NCBI GenBank assembly: GCA_902782705.1
Contig: CACZOL010000075.1
Location: 1 to 30,252 of the forward strand
DNA: 30,252 nt
Reading direction: 5' to 3'
Source of the DNA: an uncultured Selenomonadaceae bacterium
GTDB lineage: Bacteria > Bacillota > Negativicutes > Selenomonadales > Selenomonadaceae
Shown here: in pieces, positions 23,885 through 30,252 of the stretch
Position numbering within the stretch: position 1 is the first letter of the stretch
How the letters are laid out: each line of letters starts with the position of its first letter
Made by a program: the position numbers and the translations under genes
The notes under the pieces: generated by a model
The model's database searches: none
Seen by the model: the letters and a program-made list of their open reading frames with translations, nothing else
What the model was told of the DNA's origin: nothing

Positions 23885-24080
23885 AAAAAAACACACCTGC
23901 CAAAGGAAGTAATCATGCGATGTAAATCGGTTGTTACTCCCTAAAAATGAGTCAAAAAAATCCGTTATCCACATTCTTATCAACAAATGTGGATAACTTT
24001 GGTTAATTTGGTCAGAGATATTTTATCAGACGTGACCCAAGGAATCAACAATTTTTAGTGGAAAATTCAAAATGCCTTTC
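23885..24080. other. oriC, dnaA-rpmH part with inverted DnaA boxes
   Basis: No gene is seen between dnaA (23884) and rpmH (24199). Two perfect DnaA boxes face each other: TTATCCACA at 23965-23973 and TGTGGATAA at 23988-23996, separated by 14 bases. The rest is AT-rich. Together with the dnaA-dnaN gap this gives a two-part origin around dnaA as in Bacillus; the boxes may also repress dnaA. Confidence 0.85.
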
Positions 24081-24109
24081 TTGACACGTTTCAACGCGTA
24101 GTCTATAAT
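24081..24109 (+). promoter_or_regulatory. Perfect-consensus promoter of rpmH-rnpA
   Basis: TTGACA (24081-24086), a 17-base spacer and TATAAT (24104-24109) match the vegetative consensus at all 12 positions. Expected transcription start is near 24116, about 80 bases before rpmH. Confidence 0.92.
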
Positions 24110-24198
24110 CAATGCAGTCAATTTCGTGGCCGATTCGTTTCTTTTACAAAGACGGTGCGGGCGCGAAGCAGATAAATTCGCAGAAGGGAGGTATGGCG

Positions 24199-24333
24199 AT
24201 GAAGCGCACGTATCAGCCGAACAAGCATTATCGCAAAGTAACGCATGGTTTTCGCACGCGCATGAAGACGAAAGGAGGCCGTCTCGTTCTGAAGAAACGC
24301 CGTCAGAAGGGAAGAAAGAAGATTTCCGCGTAA
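24199..24333 (+). CDS. rpmH: 50S ribosomal protein L34
   Basis: A 44-residue, very basic ribosomal protein of the large subunit. The sequence starts MKRTYQPNKHYRKVTHGFRTRM and ends KKRRQKGRKKISA, typical L34. The ATG at 24199 is preferred over an ATG two codons earlier because GGGAGG is 7 bases before it but only 1 base before the earlier one. It is first in the rpmH-rnpA-yidD unit, behind a perfect promoter. Confidence 0.97.
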   Translation: MKRTYQPNKHYRKVTHGFRTRMKTKGGRLVLKKRRQKGRKKISA

Positions 24334-24364
24334 TGGCGTCTTTTCAAGATGAGGTCTTGACTTT

Positions 24365-24730
24365 ATGCTGAAGCTGCCAAAGCGCAAAATTTTGCGCAGC
24401 AAGCAGATGTTCCAAAAGGTTTACCTGCACGGACGTTCGTTTGCGGATCGTTATTTGGTACTTTACATCTTCCCGTTGATTGGAACGGAAAGAAAGGTCG
24501 GCTTTGCCGCCGGGAAAAAGCTGGGAAATGCCGTCGTGCGGAATCGCCTCAAGCGTATGATGCGCGAAAGTTATCGGCAAAACCAGGAGAAGCTTGCAGA
24601 AGGATTTTGTTGCCTTCTCGTCGCCCGTCGGGCGGCAATCGACGTCAAAGAGCCGATCATGAGGAAGGCCTTCCTGAAATTGGCAGGAAGAGCCGGCGTC
24701 CTCAAAAAAAGCGGACACGGGGAATATTGA
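24365..24730 (+). CDS. rnpA: Ribonuclease P protein component
   Basis: Protein subunit of RNase P, which helps the catalytic RNA bind pre-tRNA. It has 121 residues, basic, with the family motif RNRLKRMMRE (59-68) preceded by KLGNAVV, and an N-terminal region LRSKQMFQKVYLHGRSF. It starts 31 bases after the rpmH stop with GAGG upstream and is followed one base later by yidD, so the genes are co-transcribed. Confidence 0.95.
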   Translation: MLKLPKRKILRSKQMFQKVYLHGRSFADRYLVLYIFPLIGTERKVGFAAGKKLGNAVVRNRLKRMMRESYRQNQEKLAEGFCCLLVARRAAIDVKEPIMRKAFLKLAGRAGVLKKSGHGEY

Positions 24731-24731
24731 G

Positions 24732-24944
24732 ATGGTAAAAGAGATATGTCTTTGGGTGATTCGTTTTTACCGCGCATGTTTGTCTCCTCTCAAATTGCCC
24801 TGTTGCCGTTATGTTCCGACGTGTTCGGAATACGCGATGATTGCGATTGAAAGGTATGGAGCCGCTAAGGGCGGATGGATGGCTGTGAAGAGAATCCTTC
24901 GTTGTCATCCGTTCGGAGCGAGCGGATATGATCCCGTACCTTAG
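24732..24944 (+). CDS. yidD: YidD membrane-insertion efficiency factor
   Basis: Small peripheral membrane protein that supports YidC-dependent insertion. It has 70 residues with an amphipathic N-terminal helix (IRFYRACLSPL) and the family motif CCRYVPTCSEYAMIAIERYG (24-43), then RILRCHPFGASGYDPVP. It begins one base after the rnpA stop. A terminator separates it from yidC, which is unusual for the tight rnpA-yidD-yidC arrangement. Confidence 0.95.
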   Translation: MVKEICLWVIRFYRACLSPLKLPCCRYVPTCSEYAMIAIERYGAAKGGWMAVKRILRCHPFGASGYDPVP

Positions 24945-25005
24945 GGAATTGTGAAAAATCTATCGGCAAAGCCACAAAATGATTTATTCCGTGATTCCCT
25001 AGACA

Positions 25006-25030
25006 ATGCCCGGATCAGCCGGGCATTTTT
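25006..25030 (+). terminator. Terminator between yidD and yidC
   Basis: ATGCCCGG-ATCAG-CCGGGCAT followed by TTTTTC-type sequence: an 8-base-pair G/C-rich stem with a short T-run. It lies 60 bases after yidD and about 70 bases before yidC, so it may partly end the rpmH transcript. Confidence 0.75.
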
Positions 25031-25098
25031 CGAGAGAAAAAGAAATTTACGCGCTTTGCGCGAATGTTTCGCTTTTCAGGATTTTAGGATGTGATATA

Positions 25099-25812
25099 TT
25101 GGATTTTTTTGGTTCCCTGTTGAACCCTATCGTTGCCTTGATACAGTCCGGTATCGGCGTCATTTACCAGATGCTTTCCAACGCGGGATTTCCAAACTAC
25201 GGCGCTGCTATCATCCTTCTGACTGTGATCATCAAGATGATCCTCTATCCATTGACGGTCAAACAGATTAAGTCGATGAAGGGACTGCAAGAGCTTCAGC
25301 CGAAGATGAAAAAATTGCAGGAGCAATATAAGTCGAATCCGCAGCTTTTGCAGCAGGAAATGGCGAAATTGTACGAGAGCGCAGGAATCAATCCATTGGC
25401 GGGTTGCTTGCCTCTTTTGGTACAGATGCCGATTTTGATGGCGATTTATTATGCGCTCCGCGATATGACGTACGCGGGCGATCCGTCCTTTTTATGGGTT
25501 CCTTCTCTGTCTGAGGCAGACCCGCTGCACATTTTGCCTGTCGTTTCGGCAGTGACGACGTATATCGTTTCTATGCAGACGACGCCGGCGGACAACGGAT
25601 CGGCCAAGATGATGATGTACATGATGCCGCTCTTTATCGGCTGGATCAGCTGGAGCTTTGCGGCCGGTCTCGTCTTGTACTGGATCACGATGAATTTTGT
25701 CCAGGGTTTGCAGCAATGGTGGATGTTCCGTGATGAAAAGAAAGCGGAAAAGGAAGATCGGTCGAAACGCGAGCAAAAGGAAGCCAAAAAAGGAAAGAAG
25801 AAAGAGAAATAG
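25099..25812 (+). CDS. yidC: YidC/OxaA membrane protein insertase
   Basis: Inserts and folds inner-membrane proteins. It has 237 residues and lacks the large periplasmic domain of Gram-negative YidC, so it is the short Firmicute form. About five membrane helices are seen. Family motifs are FPNYGAAIILLTVIIKMILYPL, the coiled cytoplasmic stretch MKGLQELQPKMKKLQEQYKSNP, AGCLPLLVQMPILMAIYYAL, and a basic tail (KKAEKEDRSKREQKEAKKGKK). I chose TTG at 25099: an earlier in-frame ATG lies inside the terminator stem, and the encoded protein then begins MDFFGSLLNPIVALIQ as in relatives. AGGA lies about 10 bases before it. Confidence 0.92.
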   Translation: MDFFGSLLNPIVALIQSGIGVIYQMLSNAGFPNYGAAIILLTVIIKMILYPLTVKQIKSMKGLQELQPKMKKLQEQYKSNPQLLQQEMAKLYESAGINPLAGCLPLLVQMPILMAIYYALRDMTYAGDPSFLWVPSLSEADPLHILPVVSAVTTYIVSMQTTPADNGSAKMMMYMMPLFIGWISWSFAAGLVLYWITMNFVQGLQQWWMFRDEKKAEKEDRSKREQKEAKKGKKKEK

Positions 25813-25823
25813 GAGGCGGCCGT

Positions 25824-26660
25824 ATGGATTTCATAGAAAAAACCGCGAAGACCGTCGAGGAAGCAAAACAGGCGGCTCTGGCTGAGCTCGGCGTTCGGGA
25901 GGACGAAGCCGACATAGAGATTATCGAAGAGGCGTCGAAAGGATTCCTTGGCTTGATTGGAGGTCATGACGCGAAAGTTCGTGTCACCGTCAGGAAAAAC
26001 GGTTCGGATCAGATTTCGGCAGGAACGGACGAGATGCCGATGCCGGAAATCATTGAAACTTCCCGACAGGTTGGAGATCTTGTCAAAAAGCAGTCCAGAG
26101 AGGAAAATGCGCATGAGGAACGTCCGCGTCCGCGTATGGTTTCGGAAGAAGAGGCCGCCGTTCCTCTGGAACGGGCGGAAAAGTTCCTGCGTCAGATTTT
26201 CGAGTCGATGCATTTGGAAGTTTCCATTGAGAAAGTGAGAGGCGAAGAAGCTTACGTTTTGAATTTCACGGGCGAAGATCTTGGCATTTTGATTGGAAAG
26301 CACGGACAGACGTTGGATTCTTTGCAGTATCTTGTCAATCTTGCCGCGAATCACGGTTTGACGGAAAATCGAGTGCACATCATTTTGGATGTCGAGCATT
26401 ATCGCGACCGCCGCGAAGAAACCCTTCGCCGTTTGGCGGCTCGGCTCGCGGATAAGGCAATTCGGACGCGCCAGCGGATCATGCTGGAGCCGATGAATCG
26501 CCACGAGCGCAAGATCATTCACATGGCGCTTCAGGAAAATCGACGCGTATCGACTTACAGCTCGGGCGACGAGCCTTACCGCAAAGTCGTCATTGAGCCG
26601 AATCGCGAGCGTCGCGGCGGTTATCGCGAACGTCGGGAAAAAGAAACGTTCATAGCGTAA
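25824..26660 (+). CDS. jag: Jag/KhpB RNA-binding protein
   Basis: Cytoplasmic RNA-binding protein linked to cell elongation and division control in Firmicutes. It has 278 residues in the order: Jag_N domain (1-52, EKTAKTVEEAKQAALAELGV ... KGFLGLIGG), an acidic/basic linker (about 55-110), a KH domain with the GKHG loop at 158-161, and a C-terminal R3H domain (RHERKIIHMALQENRRVSTYSSGDEPYRKVVI). It follows yidC after 11 bases with AGGAGG, so the two are coupled. The C-terminal tail after R3H is very Arg-rich. Confidence 0.95.
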   Translation: MDFIEKTAKTVEEAKQAALAELGVREDEADIEIIEEASKGFLGLIGGHDAKVRVTVRKNGSDQISAGTDEMPMPEIIETSRQVGDLVKKQSREENAHEERPRPRMVSEEEAAVPLERAEKFLRQIFESMHLEVSIEKVRGEEAYVLNFTGEDLGILIGKHGQTLDSLQYLVNLAANHGLTENRVHIILDVEHYRDRREETLRRLAARLADKAIRTRQRIMLEPMNRHERKIIHMALQENRRVSTYSSGDEPYRKVVIEPNRERRGGYRERREKETFIA

Positions 26661-26701
26661 TTCATTTTACCGCGACCTTAGGCGGAAAAGAAAAAAGTGG
26701 A

Positions 26702-26728
26702 AGCCGTCGCAGTTTTGCGGCGGCTTTT
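26702..26728 (+). terminator. Terminator after jag
   Basis: AGCCGTCGCA-GTTT-TGCGGCGGCT, one G-U pair, followed by TTT. It lies 41 bases after the jag stop and 32 bases before mnmE. Confidence 0.78.
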
Positions 26729-26760
26729 ATAATAGGAAGGAATGAAGGGAGGGCGACAAG

Positions 26761-28152
26761 ATGCAGCAGGGAGATACCATCAGTGCAATCGTAACGCCGT
26801 CGGGAGCAGGAGGCGTCGGAATTATACGCCTGAGCGGAGAAGAAGCCATCGCGATCGCGGATACGATGTTTCTCGCGAAAAGCGGGAAAAAACTGGAAGA
26901 CGCCGCGGCCTCTTCTTTTTCTTACGGTCATTTGATCGGAGGCAGCGGTGAGATTTTAGATGAAGCGATTGTACTCGTCATGCGCGCGCCCCATTCCTAT
27001 ACGAAAGAAGACGTCGTCGAGCTTCAATGTCACGGCGGCGCGGTCGTCCTGCGCGCCGTACTGGAAAGGACGCTTGCACTTGGCGCGCGTCCGGCGGAGC
27101 GTGGGGAATTTACAAAGCGCGCGTTTTTAAACGGACGGCTCGATCTTTCCGAGGCGCAGGCTGTGATGGAGGTCGTGGGGGCGCGCACGGAAACGTCTCT
27201 TCGTATGGCGTCCGGTCGTCTTGCCGGACGTTTTTCGGGAAAGGTAAAAGAAATTCGGCGGAAGATATTGGAAATGATCGCGCATCTGGAAGCGACGATT
27301 GATTTTCCCGAAGAAGAGATCGACGACGTCGTCATAGACGATGTGCGGCTTCGCATTATCATCTTAGAAGAGCAGATTGAAACAATCTTGAAAACGTCGC
27401 ACGCGGGAACCATCTTACGCGACGGGTTAAAAACTGCGATCATCGGCAAGCCGAACGTCGGAAAATCGAGTTTGATGAATGCGCTTCTTTTCGAGGAACG
27501 TGTTATTGTAACTGATATTCCGGGTACAACGAGGGACAGTATCGAAGTCTGTGCGGACGTCGGCGGCGTTCCCCTTTCCTTGATTGATACGGCCGGAATC
27601 CGCGAAGCGGAAGATAAGGCGGAAAAAATTGGCGTTGCGCGCGCACGCGACTGTGCGGAAAAAGCGGCGCTCATCTTGGCGGTTTTCGACGCATCATCGC
27701 CGATGACAGAAGAAGATAAAGAAATACTTTCCTTGGTAAAAGGGAAAGACACAATTTTCCTGCTCAATAAATCCGATTGTCCTTCATCGTCGGAAGCGTT
27801 GAACGAGGCCTTGATTCGTGAGGCGGCGCCAGAAGCAGCAGTGCTTCAGATTTCCGCGAAAACAGGCGAAGGGATGGAATCTTTGGCGCGTCAAATCGAG
27901 CAAACGGTGTATGACGGCGAGCTGAAAGGCGACGAAGCGTCTTTTGTGGCTGACGCGCGGGAGGCCGATATCCTGAGACGGGCCGCCGCGTTTCTCTCAG
28001 ACGCGCTGCAAACCATTGAAAACGGTATGAGCGCCGACTTCATCGTCATCGATCTTCGGTCGGCTTGGGAAAAATTGGGAGAGATCACGGGAGAGACCGT
28101 AGGCGAGGATATCATCGACGAGATTTTCCGCAGATTTTGTCTCGGTAAATAA
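26761..28152 (+). CDS. mnmE: tRNA modification GTPase MnmE (TrmE)
   Basis: With MnmG it makes the cmnm5/nm5 modification of wobble uridine 34 in tRNA. It has 463 residues: a folate-binding N-terminal domain (1-120, DTISAIVTPSGAGGVGIIRLSG), a helical domain, and an inserted GTPase domain with G1 GKPNVGKSS (229-237), G2 GTTRDS, G3 DTAG (276-279) and G4 NKSD (336-339). The C-terminus ends FCLGK, with the catalytic Cys460 of the family. A good GGAGGG site precedes ATG 26761. It lies 48 AT-rich bases before mnmG. Confidence 0.97.
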   Translation: MQQGDTISAIVTPSGAGGVGIIRLSGEEAIAIADTMFLAKSGKKLEDAAASSFSYGHLIGGSGEILDEAIVLVMRAPHSYTKEDVVELQCHGGAVVLRAVLERTLALGARPAERGEFTKRAFLNGRLDLSEAQAVMEVVGARTETSLRMASGRLAGRFSGKVKEIRRKILEMIAHLEATIDFPEEEIDDVVIDDVRLRIIILEEQIETILKTSHAGTILRDGLKTAIIGKPNVGKSSLMNALLFEERVIVTDIPGTTRDSIEVCADVGGVPLSLIDTAGIREAEDKAEKIGVARARDCAEKAALILAVFDASSPMTEEDKEILSLVKGKDTIFLLNKSDCPSSSEALNEALIREAAPEAAVLQISAKTGEGMESLARQIEQTVYDGELKGDEASFVADAREADILRRAAAFLSDALQTIENGMSADFIVIDLRSAWEKLGEITGETVGEDIIDEIFRRFCLGK

Positions 28153-28200
28153 TTATATTTTAATAACAAATAATAAATGTTTAAATAAAGGAGAATTACC

Positions 28201-30102
28201 GTGTTTGTTGCCGGAGAATATGATGTAATCGTAATTGGGGCAGGGCACGCCGGCGTCGAAGCGGGGCTGGCTTCTGCGCGTATTGGGAGGAAGACGCTGC
28301 TCGCGACGCTTTCTATGGACAATATCGCGTTGATGCCCTGCAATCCGTCCATCGGCGGTCCGGCAAAAGGTCATCTTGTCCGTGAAGTCGACGCGCTCGG
28401 CGGAGAAATGGGAATTTCCATCGACAAGGCGGCAATCCAGTCGCGTCTCTTGAATACAGGCAAAGGACCGGCTGTTCATGCGCTCAGGGCGCAGGCGGAT
28501 AAAAAGCTGTATCAGTTTACGATGAAAGAAACCTGCGAGAAACAGGAAAATCTAGACGTGAAACAGCTCCTGATCGAGGATATCCAAGTCGAGAACGGCG
28601 AAGTTTGCGGCGTCGTCGCGGAAACGGGAGAGATCTACCGCTGCCGCGCGGTCATTTTGGCGACGGGTACTTATTTGCGCGGCCGTATCATTATCGGTGA
28701 AACGGTGTATGACGCAGGGCCGAACGGGCAGCGCGCCGCGATGAGATTGACGGATTCTTTGAAGCGTCTGGGAATCCGTCTGATGCGATTCAAGACCGGA
28801 ACGCCTGCTCGTGTGGATGCGCGATCCTTGGATTACGACGAAATGGAAATACAGCCGGGAGACGACGAGGCAGCGGCCTTTTCCTCTATGACGGACGAGC
28901 CGACACGCAGTGTAGCGCCCTGCTGGCTTACCTATACAAATGAAGAGACCCATCGAATCATTCGTGAAAATATCCATAGGGCGCCAATGGCAAACGGCGT
29001 GATCAAAGGCGTCGGTCCTCGTTATTGCCCGTCCATAGAGACAAAGATCGTGCGTTTTCCGGACAAAGAGCGTCATCAGCTATTCATTGAACCGGAAGGA
29101 ATACATACGCAGGAGATGTATGTGCAGGGAATGTCCACAAGCCTTCCGGTGGACGTGCAGATTGATTTCCTGCATACGATTCCCGGACTTCGTCATGCCC
29201 GCGTGATGCGCGCAGGCTATGCCATCGAATACGACTGCCTCGATCCGACGCAGCTTATGCCGACGCTGGAATTGAAGGCAATCCGCGGTTTCTTTTCAGC
29301 GGGACAGTCCAACGGCACTTCCGGCTATGAAGAAGCGGCGGCGCAAGGACTTGTCGCCGGCGTAAACGCGGCAATGTATGTGGCGGGTGGAGAGCCCCTT
29401 GTACTGAAGCGTTCGGAAGCGTATATCGGCGTTTTGATCGACGATCTCGTGACGAAAGGTACGCAGGAGCCGTATCGTATGATGACGTCCCGTGCCGAAT
29501 ACCGGTTAATCCTCAGACAGGATAACGCAGATCTCAGGCTGACGGAATACGGACGTCGTGTCGGACTGGTATCCGACGCCAGATATGATCGTTACAAAAA
29601 GAAAAAAGAAGAAATTGAAACGGCTTTTAAATTATTACAAGAAACAATCTTGACGCCGAGTCGAGAAACAAACGACAAATTGGCGGCGGAAAAACTTACG
29701 GAAATACGAACATCGATTTCTCTTTTTGATTTTTTGCGTCGGCCGGATGTAAATTATCGAAAAGTGCGGGACATGTTCAACCTGCCGCGTATTTCGGACG
29801 AAGCGGAAAAGCAAGTCGATATTACCGTCAATTATGAAGGATATATTCGTCGTCAGCAGGACCAAATTGCGCGTATGGAGCGTTTGGAGACGAAACTTTT
29901 GCCGCCGGATATGGACTATGCTTCGGTTCCGAGTCTTCGGGAAGAAGCGAGGGAAAAACTCGCTGCCGTTCGTCCGCGGTCCGTCGGTCAAGCGGGAAGA
30001 ATTTCCGGAGTTTCACCCGCCGATGTTTCGGTATTGCTCGTTTGGCTGGAAAAAGAGCGGCGGGCAAAAACGGCGGAGGAGGATCATCATGGAATTTCGT
30101 GA
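28201..30102 (+). CDS. mnmG: tRNA uridine-34 modification enzyme MnmG (GidA)
   Basis: FAD-dependent partner of MnmE, 633 residues. The N-terminal dinucleotide fold is VIVIGAGHAGVEAG (9-22). The family signatures GPKYCPS-like GPRYCPSIETKIVRF, FIEPEG, MYVQGMSTSLP, GQSNGTSGYEEAAAQG and MTSRAEYRLILRQDNADLRLT are present. The C-terminal helical domain ends with the conserved GRISGVSPADVSVLLVWLE. The start codon is GTG at 28201, behind AGGAG. It overlaps rsmG by 14 bases. Confidence 0.97.
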   Translation: MFVAGEYDVIVIGAGHAGVEAGLASARIGRKTLLATLSMDNIALMPCNPSIGGPAKGHLVREVDALGGEMGISIDKAAIQSRLLNTGKGPAVHALRAQADKKLYQFTMKETCEKQENLDVKQLLIEDIQVENGEVCGVVAETGEIYRCRAVILATGTYLRGRIIIGETVYDAGPNGQRAAMRLTDSLKRLGIRLMRFKTGTPARVDARSLDYDEMEIQPGDDEAAAFSSMTDEPTRSVAPCWLTYTNEETHRIIRENIHRAPMANGVIKGVGPRYCPSIETKIVRFPDKERHQLFIEPEGIHTQEMYVQGMSTSLPVDVQIDFLHTIPGLRHARVMRAGYAIEYDCLDPTQLMPTLELKAIRGFFSAGQSNGTSGYEEAAAQGLVAGVNAAMYVAGGEPLVLKRSEAYIGVLIDDLVTKGTQEPYRMMTSRAEYRLILRQDNADLRLTEYGRRVGLVSDARYDRYKKKKEEIETAFKLLQETILTPSRETNDKLAAEKLTEIRTSISLFDFLRRPDVNYRKVRDMFNLPRISDEAEKQVDITVNYEGYIRRQQDQIARMERLETKLLPPDMDYASVPSLREEAREKLAAVRPRSVGQAGRISGVSPADVSVLLVWLEKERRAKTAEEDHHGIS

Positions 30103-30252
30103 CGAGGTGCGCGAGGCGGCAAAAGCCTATGGAACGCCGATTGACGCGGAACAAACGGAACGTTTCAATAAGTATTATGAGTTGTTATTGGAATGGAATG
30201 AGAAAATAAACTTAACTGCGATCACCAATCCAAAGGAGGTTGCGGTTAAACA
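30089..30252 (+). CDS. rsmG: 16S rRNA methyltransferase RsmG (GidB), start only
   Basis: Methylates N7 of G527 in 16S rRNA. Only the first 54 residues are in the window: MEFRDEVREAAKAYGTPI, then FNKYYELLLEWNEKINLTAITNPKEVAVKH, the typical N-terminal helix pattern of the family. The ATG at 30089 is supported by GGAGGAGG a few bases upstream, inside the end of mnmG. The SAM-binding part lies beyond the window. Confidence 0.93.
   Translation, partial: MEFRDEVREAAKAYGTPIDAEQTERFNKYYELLLEWNEKINLTAITNPKEVAVK

Noticed and set aside
1..30252. tRNA or rRNA genes, CRISPR arrays, insertion sequences
   Set aside because: I looked for them and saw no regularly spaced repeats, transposase-like proteins or rRNA/tRNA sequence.

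Overview
The window is a chromosomal replication-origin region. It most likely comes from a diderm Firmicute (Negativicutes, Selenomonas-like). It has the Firmicute order dnaA-dnaN-yaaA-recF-(DUF721)-remB-gyrB on one side and rpmH-rnpA-yidD-yidC-jag-mnmE-mnmG-rsmG on the other. It also encodes outer-membrane machinery: a TonB-dependent receptor with ExbB, ExbD and TonB. The species assignment is inference from gene content.

Origin (about 22.2-24.1 kb): non-coding stretches flank dnaA on both sides. The dnaA-dnaN gap holds an AT-rich stretch, an in-register run of TAG-like triplets next to a weak DnaA box, and further boxes. The dnaA-rpmH gap holds an inverted pair of perfect DnaA boxes and a perfect-consensus promoter for rpmH. 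Genes left of the origin are almost all on the minus strand and genes right of it on the plus strand, so transcription follows replication. The one exception is a divergent guanylate-kinase-like gene at 15.8 kb.

Right arm (24.2-30.25 kb): ribosomal protein L34, RNase P protein, YidD, YidC, the KH/R3H protein Jag, the tRNA-modifying pair MnmE/MnmG, and the start of RsmG.

Left arm (16.5-22.2 kb): DNA clamp, S4 protein, RecF, a DciA-like zinc-ribbon protein, RemB and GyrB. gyrA, usually next to gyrB, starts only at position 354, about 16 kb away. The gap holds the guanylate-kinase-like gene, a Ppx/GppA phosphatase and a roughly 14 kb minus-strand uptake cluster.

That cluster runs: TonB-dependent receptor, a small duplicated Lys/His-rich protein, a stand-alone CobN-like chelatase subunit, two paralogous FecB-type lipoproteins, a BtuD-like ATPase and FecCD permease, an ABC-2 ATPase/permease pair, then ExbB, ExbD and TonB. 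It resembles Bacteroidetes hmu haem-uptake loci, which also carry a CobN-like protein. I infer a complete route for a metallo-tetrapyrrole: outer-membrane entry, inner-membrane import, metal removal by the CobN-like protein, and possibly export of the leftover ring. The substrate is not proven. A near-perfect parS site lies between tonB and gyrA.
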